Source: Clostridiales bacterium
GTDB lineage: Bacteria > Bacillota > Clostridia > Christensenellales > Pumilibacteraceae
Direction of reading: 5' to 3'
Assembly: GCA_015055625.1 (NCBI GenBank)
Contig: SVHU01000011.1
Coordinates: 1-64,000 of the forward strand
Length of the DNA: 64,000 nucleotides
In this document: positions 45,345 to 54,354 of the stretch, piece after piece
Layout of the letters: the number at the start of each line of letters is the position of its first letter
Numbering within the stretch: the stretch's first letter is position 1
Position numbers and translations under genes: made by a program
Notes under the pieces: generated by a model
Seen by the model: only the letters and a program-made list of their open reading frames with translations
What the model was told of the DNA's origin: nothing
Databases searched by the model: none

Positions 45345-47267
45345 TTATTTTCCAAAACGCTTGTACTTCCCTTTGTTTACACCCTGTTGTCTATTTCCGC
45401 AGTTCTTATTAAAACGGCTATAATTGTTATTAGTCTTTTTTTCTGAAATTTTGTCGTGTATGCGACCTAGGTTTGCTTGAGCGCGAATTAAGCAGTCGGG
45501 GGAAGAACCAATAAGATCCTCTCTCTTTGCCTTTATGAGCGCTTTTTTTACAAGCTCGTAATTTTCGGGTAGCGAATATTGAATTAGAGCTCGTTGCATG
45601 CGCTTTTCTTCAAGGTCCGAAGCTACGTACACACTTTCGCCGTTTCTTGGATCTATGCCCGTATAGTACATACAGGTAGATACGGTAGAAGGCGTGGGAT
45701 AAAAATCCTGAACCTGCTCTACGCTCAGTCTGTTCTTTTTCAAAAATAACGCAAGCTTAATCGCGTCGTCCAAGTTAGAAGAGGGATGCGAACTCATAAG
45801 ATAGGGCACGGTATACTGCTTTAAGCCAAGCTCCGCATTTACTTTTGCATACTTTTCAATAAACTCTTCATACACTGCAACTGGCGGTTTGCCCATTGCT
45901 TTTAGCACTCTGTCGCTAATATGCTCGGGCGCGATTTTTAGCTGTCCACTAACGTGATGCGCGCACAATTCTCTCAAGAACGTTTCCTTTTTTTCGTGTA
46001 AAAGGTAGTCAAATCTGATTCCGCTTCTTACAAAAACTTTCTTCACACCCGCAATACTTCTGAGCTTTTTCAGTAACGCTATGTAATCGTCGTGCGAAGC
46101 GTCAAGATTGGGACAGGGCTTGGGGAATAGGCATTGGCGTTCTTTACACGCGCCGTTTGTAAGCTGTTTTTTACACGCCGGGTGTCTAAAATTTGCAGTA
46201 GGTCCGCCCACGTCGTGAATATATCCCTTAAAGTCCTTTTCTTTTACGAGCATTTTTACTTCGTTTATCAGACTTTCGTGCGATCGGGCTTGAATAATTC
46301 TGCCCTGATGGAAGGTAAGCGCGCAGAACGAGCACGCGCCAAAACAACCTCTTGACGATACAACAGAAAACTTAATTTCTTCTATCGCAGGCACTCCGCC
46401 TTCCTTTTCGTATCTTGGGTGATAAGTGCGCATATACGGCAAAGCGTAAATCTCGTCCATTTCCTTTTGCGAAAGCGGGAATTGTGGCGGATTTTGCACT
46501 ACATATGTATCTTTTTCATACTCTTCCACCAAAACTGAACCGCTAAATGGATCGGTGTTTTTGTACTGAATACCATAGGACGTTGCATAGCTTTTCTTGT
46601 TTGAGCTAATCTCCATAAAAGACGGTAAACGCTCAAATTTTTCAATATGTGATAAGTCTTTACATTTATAGACCGTTCCTCGAATAAAGGTAATATCTTT
46701 TACGCTATACCCATCGTTTAACGCGTTTGCAATCTCTACTATACATTTTTCGCCCATACCATAAGAAATAAGGTCTGCTTGCGAGTCGATAAGTAACGAG
46801 TGTTTTACTCTGTCCGACCAATAATCGTAATGTGCCAAACGACGAAGTGATGGCTCTATTCCACCCATTATTACAGGAACGTCTTTACCAAAGTATTGGC
46901 GAATAAGATTACCGTACACTACACAAGCATAGTCTGGTCGTTTTCCTGTTTTTCCTCCCGGGGTATAGGCGTCCGTGCTACGGCGCTTTTTGTTTACAGT
47001 ATAGTGATTTACCATACTGTCCATATTACCGCCCGACACTAAAAAGCCTAAACGTGGCGCGCCCAAAGAGGTAATATCTTTATCGCTTTTCCAATCGGGT
47101 TGAGCAAGTATTGCCACTTTGTATCCGTGTTTTTCCAAAACTCTGCTTATTATTGCATGACCAAAAGAAGGATGGTCCACGTAAGCGTCGCCCGTAACGT
47201 AAATAAAATCGGGCTGAGTCCATCCTCTATCAATCATTTCTTGTTTTGTCGTAGGTAAAAAGGGCAT
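45345..47267 (-). CDS. YgiQ-family radical SAM protein
   Basis: A 640-residue radical SAM protein of the YgiQ type. An N-terminal domain (about 1-280) starts [16 protein letters not shown] and includes [20 protein letters not shown]; the [4Fe-4S] motif is [16 protein letters not shown] near residue 310 (C-x3-C-x2-C); additional Cys lie in [21 protein letters not shown]. The basic tail (about 590-640) is Lys/Arg/Asn-rich. The reaction is unknown for the family. AGGAG precedes the ATG, 35 bases after rpiB, so the two are co-transcribed. Confidence 0.92.
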   Translation of the reverse strand: MPFLPTTKQEMIDRGWTQPDFIYVTGDAYVDHPSFGHAIISRVLEKHGYKVAILAQPDWKSDKDITSLGAPRLGFLVSGGNMDSMVNHYTVNKKRRSTDAYTPGGKTGKRPDYACVVYGNLIRQYFGKDVPVIMGGIEPSLRRLAHYDYWSDRVKHSLLIDSQADLISYGMGEKCIVEIANALNDGYSVKDITFIRGTVYKCKDLSHIEKFERLPSFMEISSNKKSYATSYGIQYKNTDPFSGSVLVEEYEKDTYVVQNPPQFPLSQKEMDEIYALPYMRTYHPRYEKEGGVPAIEEIKFSVVSSRGCFGACSFCALTFHQGRIIQARSHESLINEVKMLVKEKDFKGYIHDVGGPTANFRHPACKKQLTNGACKERQCLFPKPCPNLDASHDDYIALLKKLRSIAGVKKVFVRSGIRFDYLLHEKKETFLRELCAHHVSGQLKIAPEHISDRVLKAMGKPPVAVYEEFIEKYAKVNAELGLKQYTVPYLMSSHPSSNLDDAIKLALFLKKNRLSVEQVQDFYPTPSTVSTCMYYTGIDPRNGESVYVASDLEEKRMQRALIQYSLPENYELVKKALIKAKREDLIGSSPDCLIRAQANLGRIHDKISEKKTNNNYSRFNKNCGNRQQGVNKGKYKRFGK

Positions 47268-47302
47268 ACTACTCCTCTTAAAAACGTTTGAATTTTTATT
47301 GA

Positions 47303-47752
47303 TTATTTGAAATACTTATTCTCGATTGCGCTGATTTTATCGATACGTCTTACATGACGCTCTGCTCCCGAAAACTCGGTTTCCACAAAGGTTTTTACAA
47401 TATCGAGAGCAAGACCTGCGCCCACAACTCTTTCGCCAAAAGCAAGCATATTAGCGTCGTTGTGCTCTCTTGTTGCGTGAGCAGAGAACGTATCGGAACA
47501 AAGCGCGCATCTGATACCCCTAACCTTATTTGCAGCAATGGATACGCCAATTCCCGTTCCGCAAATAATAATACCCTTGTCAGCCTCTCCGCTTGCTACG
47601 CACTCAGCAACAAGTAACGCCTTGTCGGGATAGTCTGCACTTTCGCCTGCGTTTGCTCCAAAATCCTTAACTTCATATCCGTTGTCCGTCAAAAACTTGA
47701 TTACTGTTTCCTTTAACGCTACCGCTGCGTGGTCGCATCCAATTGCTATCAT
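47303..47752 (-). CDS. rpiB: Ribose-5-phosphate isomerase B
   Basis: A 149-residue RpiB/LacAB-type sugar-phosphate isomerase of the pentose phosphate pathway. Motifs: [11 protein letters not shown] at the N terminus, [26 protein letters not shown] with the catalytic Cys, and [20 protein letters not shown]. Full length. GGAGG lies 8 bases before ATG, with promoter TTGCAA-18-TATACT upstream. It precedes the YgiQ-type gene in one unit. Confidence 0.95.
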   Translation of the reverse strand: MIAIGCDHAAVALKETVIKFLTDNGYEVKDFGANAGESADYPDKALLVAECVASGEADKGIIICGTGIGVSIAANKVRGIRCALCSDTFSAHATREHNDANMLAFGERVVGAGLALDIVKTFVETEFSGAERHVRRIDKISAIENKYFK

Positions 47753-47786
47753 ATATATTTCCTCCGTAAATTTTACTTACCTTTTT

Positions 47787-47816
47787 AGTATAGCACATAA
47801 CCGATATAAATTGCAA
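47787..47816 (-). promoter_or_regulatory. Promoter of rpiB
   Basis: TTGCAA (47811-47816), 18-base spacer, TATACT (47787-47792) on the minus strand. Confidence 0.6.
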
Positions 47817-47868
47817 CTTTTAATTTGTAATTAAAAAATTAAATTTACGCCAAATTTTCACCACGCAC

Positions 47869-47898
47869 AAAAAAACGGACTTACCTTTTAGATAAATC
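47869..47898 (-). terminator. Terminator of tsaC-type gene
   Basis: Eight-pair stem cggactta/taaatccg (one G-U) with a run of seven T on the minus strand. Confidence 0.75.
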
Positions 47899-47907
47899 CG
47901 CTATGCG

Positions 47908-48900
47908 TTATTTTATAATATTATTTGCACTCGCTTTTATAAGTCTGTTCATTACGCCAAGACCAAATCCGCTATCGTCTACACCTTCGCACAGTATTAC
48001 GTCAAACTCTTCCTTGTCCGCTTTTCTAAGGTAGTCAAAAAGGTTATGCGCATACTCTTCCGCGTTCTTGCCTACGTTATAAACCGTTCTGTCTTTATAC
48101 GAGCTAACGTTGTCCGCAAGTGCAAAAATGACAGCTTTTCCTGCATACGTATCGTATTTTTGAATAATTTTTGCTTGCATATCAAGACTTGGCAAAAACA
48201 AAAATACAGGGGCTTTGGGCGAGTAGTGCTTGTATTTCATGCCCGGACACAACGCCACGGTAGAACTCTTTACCACCTCTATTTTCCCCAGCTTTTCTTC
48301 CAATAACTCAACAGGCATTCCGCCCGCTCTAAGCAGTCTTGTCTTCTCTGTTGTAAGATCGATTATAGTAGACTCTACGCCTACCTTACATTCTCCGCCG
48401 TCCAGTATTGCGTGGATCTTGCCGTTAAGGTCATACAAAACGTGTGTCGCTTTTGTGGGCGATGGACGAGTGCTGGTATTAGCAGATGGGGCGCACACGG
48501 GAACTCCGCTTTCCCTGATAAGGCGAAGAGCTACTTCGTTTTTGGGCATACGTATTCCCACGGTATCAAGACCACCCGTAACGCACGAGGGTACGATATC
48601 CTTTTTCTTTAAGACCATAGTAACCGCGCCAGGCATAAAGTTTTCCATAACTATCCTTGCTCTATCGTTTACATACGCCAGCTTTTCTATCATTTCAAAG
48701 TCGGCAACGTGAACTATAAGCGGATTGTCGCTAGGTCTGCCCTTAGCTTCGTAAATCTTTTTAACGCCGTCCTCACATAATGCGTTTGCGCCCAAACCGT
48801 AAACCGTTTCGGTGGGAATAGCAACAACTTCACCGTTTTTAAGTAGCGATGCGCAGTATGCGTAATTTTCGTCATTCGGTTGTAAAATTTTTGTTTCCAT
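47908..48900 (-). CDS. L-threonylcarbamoyladenylate synthase (Sua5 type)
   Basis: A 330-residue enzyme making the TC-AMP intermediate of the tRNA t6A37 modification. The YrdC domain (about 1-205) has PTETVYGLGANA, KGRPSDNPLIVHV and SANTSTRPSPT; the C-terminal Sua5 domain (about 215-330) begins PGMKYKHYSPKAP, the linker motif that marks the longer form. No Shine-Dalgarno precedes the ATG; a promoter ends 7 bases before it. Divergent from the small membrane-protein gene at 48948. Confidence 0.94.
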   Translation of the reverse strand: METKILQPNDENYAYCASLLKNGEVVAIPTETVYGLGANALCEDGVKKIYEAKGRPSDNPLIVHVADFEMIEKLAYVNDRARIVMENFMPGAVTMVLKKKDIVPSCVTGGLDTVGIRMPKNEVALRLIRESGVPVCAPSANTSTRPSPTKATHVLYDLNGKIHAILDGGECKVGVESTIIDLTTEKTRLLRAGGMPVELLEEKLGKIEVVKSSTVALCPGMKYKHYSPKAPVFLFLPSLDMQAKIIQKYDTYAGKAVIFALADNVSSYKDRTVYNVGKNAEEYAHNLFDYLRKADKEEFDVILCEGVDDSGFGLGVMNRLIKASANNIIK

Positions 48901-48907
48901 AGCTATA

Positions 48908-48936
48908 ATTATGAATAAATAAAATTATTTTGTCAA
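48908..48936 (-). promoter_or_regulatory. Promoter of Sua5-type gene, predicted leaderless
   Basis: TTGACA (48931-48936), 17-base spacer, CATAAT (48908-48913); seven bases then ATG at 48900. The predicted start site is at or next to the A of ATG. An oppositely directed TATAAT (48904-48909) with TTGTAA 18 bases away may serve the plus-strand gene, so two promoters overlap face to face. Confidence 0.5.
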
Positions 48937-48947
48937 CAATTTAGGGT

Positions 48948-49688
48948 ATGAAAAATAAAATTCGAAATTTTATAGACGCAATTTTTTCCTTTATTCTTTT
49001 TTATATAGTGTTTTACGCGCTGTTTATCCGCTATTCCACACACACTATCGCTTCGCTTTGCGCAATAGATATAGCGTTTATTCTTCAAAACGTATACCTT
49101 TCGCGTAGTGAAAAAAGTAGAAAGCGCGCTATGCTAAAAGAAAACTTAAAGAACTTTTTCATCTTTACGCCGGTAAACCTGACCGAGTTTTTTGCGCACG
49201 CGCTATCCGTCAGATATAAAACCGACAAAACTAACGGAAAGCTCACAATAGGCGATGCGTACGTACATTTTGCGCTCTCGCTTTCTCCGCTATCGTATGC
49301 AAACGTTGCAGACGCATTTAAGAACAGGACGAAAGACAAGATTGTAATAATGTGCTTTTCTTGCGATAAAAAAGCGTTAAAGCTTGCACAAAGCCTGCCT
49401 GTGGATATAAAAATTATGGAAGAGGACGAGGTTTTCAAACTATTAGCGTTTGTAAAAGCGCTACCAACAAAACACGTGGAGATTTCAAGAAAATATCCGC
49501 TTAGAAATTTCTTACAGGATATTGCTCACGCCAAAATAAGCAAACGTTTGCTGTTTTCCGCGTTTGTTATCGCGCTGTTCTCGCTTATCACTCCGTTTAG
49601 GAATTATTATATTTTCTTTTCCGTATTCCTTATCCTGATTGCTATTATTCCCTCGTTTATTCGCCTTGCTATAAAAAAACAGGGCTAA
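48948..49688 (+). CDS. Four-helix membrane protein with endonuclease-like core
   Basis: A 246-residue protein with two N-terminal membrane helices (about 9-27 and 32-50) and two C-terminal ones (about 198-235). The soluble middle (about 75-175) ends with KIVIMCFSCDKKALKLAQ..VDIKIMEEDEVFKLL, which follows the strand-helix-strand pattern seen after the active site in Mrr-type restriction-endonuclease folds, but I see no convincing D-(E/Q)xK catalytic motif. Family not recognised. Ribosome site is weak (AGGG directly before ATG). A single plus-strand gene ended by a strong terminator. Confidence 0.65.
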   Translation: MKNKIRNFIDAIFSFILFYIVFYALFIRYSTHTIASLCAIDIAFILQNVYLSRSEKSRKRAMLKENLKNFFIFTPVNLTEFFAHALSVRYKTDKTNGKLTIGDAYVHFALSLSPLSYANVADAFKNRTKDKIVIMCFSCDKKALKLAQSLPVDIKIMEEDEVFKLLAFVKALPTKHVEISRKYPLRNFLQDIAHAKISKRLLFSAFVIALFSLITPFRNYYIFFSVFLILIAIIPSFIRLAIKKQG

Positions 49689-49723
49689 AAAAAGTTCCGC
49701 ATATTTTTTGCGGAACTTTTTTT
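49687..49723. terminator. Bidirectional terminator
   Basis: Fourteen-bp stem aaaaaaagttccgc/gcggaacttttttt around a ten-base loop, between convergent genes ending at 49688 and 49725. Confidence 0.9.
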
Positions 49724-49724
49724 G

Positions 49725-50969
49725 TTATTCTTCTACGATGCTGATTTTTCTTACAAGTATAGACTTTGCTCTTACGCCTTCGGGCGTTTTTAGCTGGAAG
49801 TTACTGTACGTAAGGTATGCAGTTGTATCGTCGTACGCGCAAAGACTGTTGTTAGAGCACGTATACTCCCAATACGCCTTGTAATAATGCTCTTTAGGAA
49901 CGTCCAAAACGTGAACAACGTCATCCCACTCCTTACCTTTTCCGTCATAGCACGCTCTGACATATACGTCGGGACGGCCACTCGTCATAAGGATTGTACC
50001 GTCGCCCATTTTAACAGAACGCGGAAGCACGCCATAGTCAAAAAAAACTTCGGGCTTAGTCCATGTTTTGCCTTTATCGTACGAATACGTAATATACGAT
50101 TTGGGCGCAGGGTGATCGTCGTCGCCTATAACGAACGGACTTAAAGAGCCTGAACGCATTATCATAAAGAACGAGCCGTCGTCGCAAATTTCAAGCGACG
50201 CTTCCATAAAGCCTTCCACCTCGATAGCGTTAGGGATATTATATTCTTCCTTGTACTCACACGTTCCCACGTGCTCCCACGAATAACCGTGGTCTGTGGA
50301 TTTGAGCATACTCATACAGCGGTATGAAGAAACAGGGCTTCCGTCCTTGTTTACACAAAACGAGCATACCGGCATATACAACGTTCCGTCCTTATCCTCT
50401 CTATAAGGTTGAGCGTACATTGCACCCACATAACCCGTATAAACTCTGCCATAAGCTAAGTCGTCCCACTTAACCTCGCAGAGCTTGTTATCCAGCTCTG
50501 TTGCTCCCTTTTTCAAACGGTGCGACATTATCGTTTTGCTCACGTTATCGCCTAAAATCTTGCGCATTTCCGCTTTTGTGTAAACGCCTATAAAACACGG
50601 AGCTTTAACCGCGCTCTTGCCACGATTTTCGGCTGGCTCGCCCAGCTTTGCTAAAAGCTCGGGGTCGGTAACGCTTGGAGCACCCGTAAAACGGACTTTA
50701 TCGCCATTAGTAATTTCAGGTTGAGCCTCTGTCCACTCTAAAGCGTTGTTCTTGACTTTTTCCCAATTCACGCCGTCTATGGATTTATAAACCGGGTTCT
50801 TGTTTTCTCTATCATGGTTTTCAAAATCGTCCTTAACTCCGCTAAAACGCACGTACAGTACGCCGTCTTTGCATCTGATCTCAGGGTCTTGCCATCCGCC
50901 GTGCATAATGGGTTCGGTGGTGCTTTGCGAAACGATTACAGGCTCGCCAATTACCAATTTTTTCATCAT
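49725..50969 (-). CDS. Sialidase-like BNR/Asp-box beta-propeller protein
   Basis: A 414-residue protein with at least two Asp-boxes (S-x-D-x-G-x-x-W): STDHGYSWEHV near residue 237 and SYDKGKTWTKP near 300, plus a degenerate SIDGVNWEKV near 63. This is the six-bladed propeller of sialidases and related glycoside hydrolases. No signal peptide is visible, so it is cytoplasmic, and the Arg-triad of true sialidases cannot be assigned by eye. It may act on imported oligosaccharides. Two adjacent ATGs (50969, 50966) follow GGAG; either may be used. Confidence 0.7.
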   Translation of the reverse strand: MMKKLVIGEPVIVSQSTTEPIMHGGWQDPEIRCKDGVLYVRFSGVKDDFENHDRENKNPVYKSIDGVNWEKVKNNALEWTEAQPEITNGDKVRFTGAPSVTDPELLAKLGEPAENRGKSAVKAPCFIGVYTKAEMRKILGDNVSKTIMSHRLKKGATELDNKLCEVKWDDLAYGRVYTGYVGAMYAQPYREDKDGTLYMPVCSFCVNKDGSPVSSYRCMSMLKSTDHGYSWEHVGTCEYKEEYNIPNAIEVEGFMEASLEICDDGSFFMIMRSGSLSPFVIGDDDHPAPKSYITYSYDKGKTWTKPEVFFDYGVLPRSVKMGDGTILMTSGRPDVYVRACYDGKGKEWDDVVHVLDVPKEHYYKAYWEYTCSNNSLCAYDDTTAYLTYSNFQLKTPEGVRAKSILVRKISIVEE

Positions 50970-51006
50970 TGTTCTCCTATATGTTTTTATAAGTTATTAT
51001 GATTTT

Positions 51007-51035
51007 ATTATATTATACAAACCGCGCTTTGTCAA
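51007..51035 (-). promoter_or_regulatory. Promoter of the BNR-repeat gene
   Basis: TTGACA (51030-51035), 17-base spacer, TATAAT (51007-51012) on the minus strand. Confidence 0.65.
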
Positions 51036-51088
51036 TCTAAACATTTTGTAAAAATATAACAATCTTGGCAAGCGTGACGCTTGACCCA

Positions 51089-51446
51089 ATATGTGTTATT
51101 TAGCTAAACTTTGTTTATAGATATTCCTGTACTTTAAGTATAGTTGTATCTATAAGGGGTTTAGGGCGCACTCCCTATATGTGTTATTTGGCTAAAGTTT
51201 GTTTATAGATAAAGTAAGTTCTTTAACTTTCGTATATCCTATAAGACTGAGCGTGACGCTTGACCCAACATGTGTTATTTAGCTTTAGTTTATTTATAAG
51301 TTTATTTTGTGCTTTAGGTTTAGTTATATCTATAACTCCTCTAGACCCACTGTCAATATATGTTATTTAGCTTTAGTTTGTTTATAAGTTTATTTTGTGC
51401 TTTGGATGTGATTATGTCTATAACTCCTCTAGACCCACTGTCAATA
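51089..51446. repeat. Four-copy direct repeat array, period 88-91 bases
   Basis: The core TGTGTTATTT-(A/G)GCT...TTTGTTTATA starts at 51092, 51180, 51271 and 51359. Copies 3 and 4 share the tail CTATAACTCCTCTAGACCCA then CTGTCAATAT. This begins a gene-free island (51036-52295) with no transposase, no convincing ORF and no known RNA. Confidence 0.8.
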
Positions 51447-51466
51447 TGGGGTGACGTGAAAATTTC

Positions 51467-51486
51467 GGGCGATTCGTGAATCGCCC
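51467..51486. repeat. Palindrome family A, copy 1
   Basis: A 20-base palindrome, stem gggcgattc/gaatcgccc around a 2-base centre, followed by CTAC and an AATAACTAAC tail shared with copy 3. Confidence 0.85.
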
Positions 51487-51570
51487 CTACAATAACTAAC
51501 ATTAGCTGATTACTTACTTTGGTTAAAGCACAACATATCGGGCGTGTTCCTGCGCACCAACATATCGGAT

Positions 51571-51586
51571 CCAACGTCCACGTTGG
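51571..51586. repeat. Palindrome family D, copy 1
   Basis: ccaacgt-cc-acgttgg, a 7-bp inverted repeat; a longer copy lies at 52241-52260. Confidence 0.75.
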
Positions 51587-51587
51587 T

Positions 51588-51614
51588 CATTTCGAGCGTT
51601 AGTCGAGAAATCTC
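51588..51614. repeat. Palindrome family C
   Basis: Imperfect palindrome catttcgagcg...cgagaaatctc; the same type of short element is dispersed in many bacterial genomes. Confidence 0.6.
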
Positions 51615-51645
51615 TTTAAGTTCTCTCCACTTCGGTCGAGATGGT

Positions 51646-51762
51646 GCGAAGGCGGTGGGCAGACCCACTGTCAACTTGTGTTATTTAGCTAATGTTTGTT
51701 TATAAGTATGCTTCGTGCTTTGAGTGTTGTTTGTTATATAAAGGTTTAAGGAGCACTCTCTA
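51646..51762. repeat. Fifth copy of direct repeat with shared lead-in
   Basis: The lead-in gcgaaggcggtgggcagacc (51646-51665) then CACTGTCAA is followed by the core at 51677. The same lead-in recurs at the right edge of the window (63968 onward). Confidence 0.7.
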
Positions 51763-51784
51763 TATGATACAATCCCTATCGTAG

Positions 51785-51804
51785 GGGCGATTCACGAATC
51801 GCCC
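51785..51804. repeat. Palindrome family A, copy 2 (inverted)
   Basis: Same 9-bp stem as copy 1 with centre AC, inverted relative to copies 1 and 3; GTAG precedes it as the mirror of the CTAC tail. Confidence 0.85.
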
Positions 51805-51946
51805 ACTTACTAAAAGTACTAAACACGTATAATTTACTTGCCGTACTCAAAGCACAACCTATCCAGTTAAGCTATACGCTTACTCCTTCCGTCACCTACG
51901 GTGCCACCTTCCCCAGTAGTCTTTGAATCTTCTATTGTTGAGCTTA

Positions 51947-52030
51947 ATATGTGTTATTTGGCTTTAGTTTGTTTATAAATAAAGTAAGTTCTTTAACTTT
52001 AGTATGTCCTATAAGACTGAGCGTACGCTT
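51947..52030. repeat. Sixth copy of direct repeat
   Basis: Core at 51950; nearly identical to copy 2 (51180) over about 80 bases including AAGTAAGTTCTTTAACTTT and CCTATAAGACTGAGCGT. Confidence 0.8.
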
Positions 52031-52034
52031 GGGG

Positions 52035-52125
52035 ATTGCCACGCTTCGCTCGCAATGACGTCAAAGGGGACGGATATGTTGTCCTTATGTCATTGCGAGG
52101 TTACGTAAGCAACCGAAGCAATCTC
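52035..52125. repeat. Palindrome family B, facing pair
   Basis: 52035-52056 (attgccacgcttcgctcgcaat) and 52090-52125 (cattgcgagg...gcaatctc) are inverted to each other and could form a larger hairpin. Elements of this type are widely dispersed in unrelated genomes. Confidence 0.65.
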
Positions 52126-52150
52126 GGGTTATAGGGTACGTGAAAAATTC

Positions 52151-52170
52151 GGGCGATTCGTGAATCGCCC
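52151..52170. repeat. Palindrome family A, copy 3
   Basis: Identical 20-base palindrome to copy 1, in the same orientation, with matching flanks (tgaaaatttc-like before, CTAC and AATAACTAAC after). Confidence 0.85.
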
Positions 52171-52240
52171 CTACTTAATAACTAACGATTGTTAATTACT
52201 TGCTTTAGCAAAAGTACAACATATCGGGTGTGCACCTTTG

Positions 52241-52260
52241 CACCAACGTCCACGTTGGTG
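52241..52260. repeat. Palindrome family D, copy 2
   Basis: caccaacgt-cc-acgttggtg, 9-bp inverted repeat, preceded by the ACAACATATCGGG segment also found near 51530. Confidence 0.75.
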
Positions 52261-52295
52261 TAGGGAACGGATATTTACCATTCCGTTTTTATATA

Positions 52296-52332
52296 AACAA
52301 AACCTAGTGAATATCGTCCACTAGGTTTTGTT
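52296..52332 (-). terminator. Terminator of small membrane-protein gene
   Basis: Fourteen-bp stem aacaaaacctagtg/cactaggttttgtt around a short loop; T-rich on both sides. Confidence 0.8.
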
Positions 52333-52336
52333 ATTC

Positions 52337-52672
52337 TTATTTATTTTCTTCTTTTACAATATCGAGTTTTTCTTCCTCGGAAAGCTCGCTTTCTCCTGCT
52401 TTCTTAGCTTCTTCCTCGGCTTCCTTTTCGGCTTTTTCCTGCTCTTTCAAAAACTCTTCCATACGTTTTTTCTGAGCTTCCTTACCGTACTTATTATCAA
52501 ACACGATAACAAGATACAAGCCGATAGCAAGACAGCCTGCAAAAATAGTAATAAGCCCTACTGCACCGTTTAACAAATTCTTATCGATAAGGTACATCAT
52601 AAGGAATGCAATAAATGCAAGCATAAATATAAGCGCCGTAATGGCAATAATTTTTCTCAATGTCTTATTCAT
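52337..52672 (-). CDS. Two-helix membrane protein with charged coiled-coil tail
   Basis: A 111-residue protein: two membrane helices (about 8-28 and 35-57) then a highly charged Lys/Glu helix (about 60-111, EEFLKEQEKAEKEAEEEAKKA). No family is recognised. The start MNKTLRK at 52672 is inferred from membrane topology and from the promoter, whose TATAAT ends six bases before this ATG; longer readings would place the promoter inside the coding region. No Shine-Dalgarno is present. It borders the repeat island. Confidence 0.65.
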   Translation of the reverse strand: MNKTLRKIIAITALIFMLAFIAFLMMYLIDKNLLNGAVGLITIFAGCLAIGLYLVIVFDNKYGKEAQKKRMEEFLKEQEKAEKEAEEEAKKAGESELSEEEKLDIVKEENK

Positions 52673-52678
52673 AGGTGT

Positions 52679-52707
52679 ATTATAATCTTTTTTTTGCAAT
52701 AATGCAA
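52679..52707 (-). promoter_or_regulatory. Promoter of the 111-residue membrane protein, predicted leaderless
   Basis: TTGCAT (52702-52707), 17-base spacer, TATAAT (52679-52684), six bases, ATG at 52672. Confidence 0.6.
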
Positions 52708-52851
52708 GCATTTTCGACAAACTTAAATAACTTTCATCAATTTTTGACGCGTTTTTACCCAATTCCACAATTTTTTTTTGCAATTATTAGCAAAAACTCT
52801 TATACGTTTGGCTCAAATACAACAAACTCAACTTTCTACACTACTGTTTAT

Positions 52852-54231
52852 CTATTTCAAAAACTTTTGCAAGTACTTTTCGTGTTTTTTATCATAAGGC
52901 TGATACCGCATCGACAACTCCAGCTTAGATTTTCTTTTCATAATGCTTTTCGTATGTGAAAACGCATCAAAACCGGCTTTGCCGTGATACGACCCCATTC
53001 CGCTTTCGCCCACTCCGCCAAAGCCCATTTCGCTAGTTGCAATATGTATTATACAATCGTTTACACATCCACCGCCAAACTGAAACTTTTGCATAACGTA
53101 GCTCTCGCGTTGCTTGTTTTGAGTAAATAAGTATAACGCCAAAGGCTTGGGCTTATCCTTCAAAATCTCATACACGTCATCAAATTTTTCAAACGTGAGA
53201 ACAGGCAATACAGGTCCAAAAATCTCTTCTTGCATAACGGCGTCTTTCCAACTAACGTTATCTAACACGGTAGGTTCTATCCTAAGCTCCTCCTTATCAA
53301 CTCTTCCACCAAACACTACTTTATCCTTATCAATCAAAGCGCACACTCTATTAAAATGCTTTTCGCTTATTATCTTGCCATAATTAGTATTGTCAAGCGA
53401 ATTTTCGCCGTACTGCTCCTTAATTTGAGTAATTATTTCTCTTACAAGCTCATCCTTTATAGATTTTTCGCAAAGAATATAATCAGGCGCAATACACGTT
53501 TGACCGCAGTTTAATAGCTTTCCACCCACTATTCGTCTTGCGCAAAACTTAATTGACGCGCTACTATCCACAATGCACGGACTTTTTCCGCCAAGCTCTA
53601 ATACCACGGGCGTAAGATGCTCCGCGCTACGACGCAAAACCTCTCGACCTACGCTCTGACTTCCTGTAAAAAACACAAAATCAAACTTAAGATCAAGCAG
53701 TGCCGAATTTTCCTCTCTTCCACCCAAAACAACCGCCACGTAACTTGGCTCGAAACACTCATCAATCATCTTTTTTATTAACGCGCTAGTTACAGGCGAG
53801 TATGCGCTTGGCTTTAATATTGCAGTATTTCCTGCCGAGATCGCATCTGCAAGCGGGCCAATATTCAGCAAAAAGGGATAGTTCCAAGGACTCATTATAA
53901 GCACGTTCCCATAAGGCGAAGACATTGTATAGCACTTAGACGGAAACTGTGCAAGCGACGATTTCGCCCTTTTAGGCTTTACAAACGCACGAACGTGATT
54001 TATCATATAGCTTAATTCAGTTAACGCCATACCAATCTCGCTCATATAACTTTCGTACGCGCTTTTCCTTAAGTCCGAATATAAAGCATCCACTATATCC
54101 GCTTTATACTTCAGTATCGTTGCATACAGCTTTTTAAGCATTTGCACCCTGAAATTTATAGGAAGCGTGGCTCCGCTTTGAAAATACTTACGCTGACTGT
54201 CTAAAAGATTAGTTAAATCGTTGTTATTCAT
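52852..54231 (-). CDS. Aldehyde dehydrogenase (class 3-like)
   Basis: A 459-residue NAD(P)-dependent aldehyde dehydrogenase of the short, class 3/AlkH-like type. MSPWNYPFLLNIGPLADAISAGN and KPSAYSP form the cofactor site, FFTGSQSVGREV the Rossmann loop, ELGGKSP the general-base Glu, and NCGQTCIAPDY the catalytic Cys. The end region HTKSIMKR is typical. The ATG at 54231 follows GGAG; a 55-residue upstream extension crosses the promoter and is rejected. Divergent from an AraC gene, which probably regulates it. Confidence 0.92.
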   Translation of the reverse strand: MNNNDLTNLLDSQRKYFQSGATLPINFRVQMLKKLYATILKYKADIVDALYSDLRKSAYESYMSEIGMALTELSYMINHVRAFVKPKRAKSSLAQFPSKCYTMSSPYGNVLIMSPWNYPFLLNIGPLADAISAGNTAILKPSAYSPVTSALIKKMIDECFEPSYVAVVLGGREENSALLDLKFDFVFFTGSQSVGREVLRRSAEHLTPVVLELGGKSPCIVDSSASIKFCARRIVGGKLLNCGQTCIAPDYILCEKSIKDELVREIITQIKEQYGENSLDNTNYGKIISEKHFNRVCALIDKDKVVFGGRVDKEELRIEPTVLDNVSWKDAVMQEEIFGPVLPVLTFEKFDDVYEILKDKPKPLALYLFTQNKQRESYVMQKFQFGGGCVNDCIIHIATSEMGFGGVGESGMGSYHGKAGFDAFSHTKSIMKRKSKLELSMRYQPYDKKHEKYLQKFLK

Positions 54232-54354
54232 GCATAAACTCCAATTTGATTGATACGATTTTCTCTTAAAACTGTTTGCAACCGCAAAAAAATACGGTAC
54301 TAAGCGAGCCAAAACGTAGCAATGCGAAGAATGTATTGTTCTATGTATATACAT

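Noticed and set aside
51089-51446. Direct repeats considered as a CRISPR array
   Set aside because: The period is 88-91 bases, the whole unit is conserved rather than a 25-40-base repeat with unique spacers, and no cas gene is present.
51353-51574. 73-codon frame inside the repeat island
   Set aside because: It is composed of repeat sequence, has no ribosome site and crosses palindrome family A.
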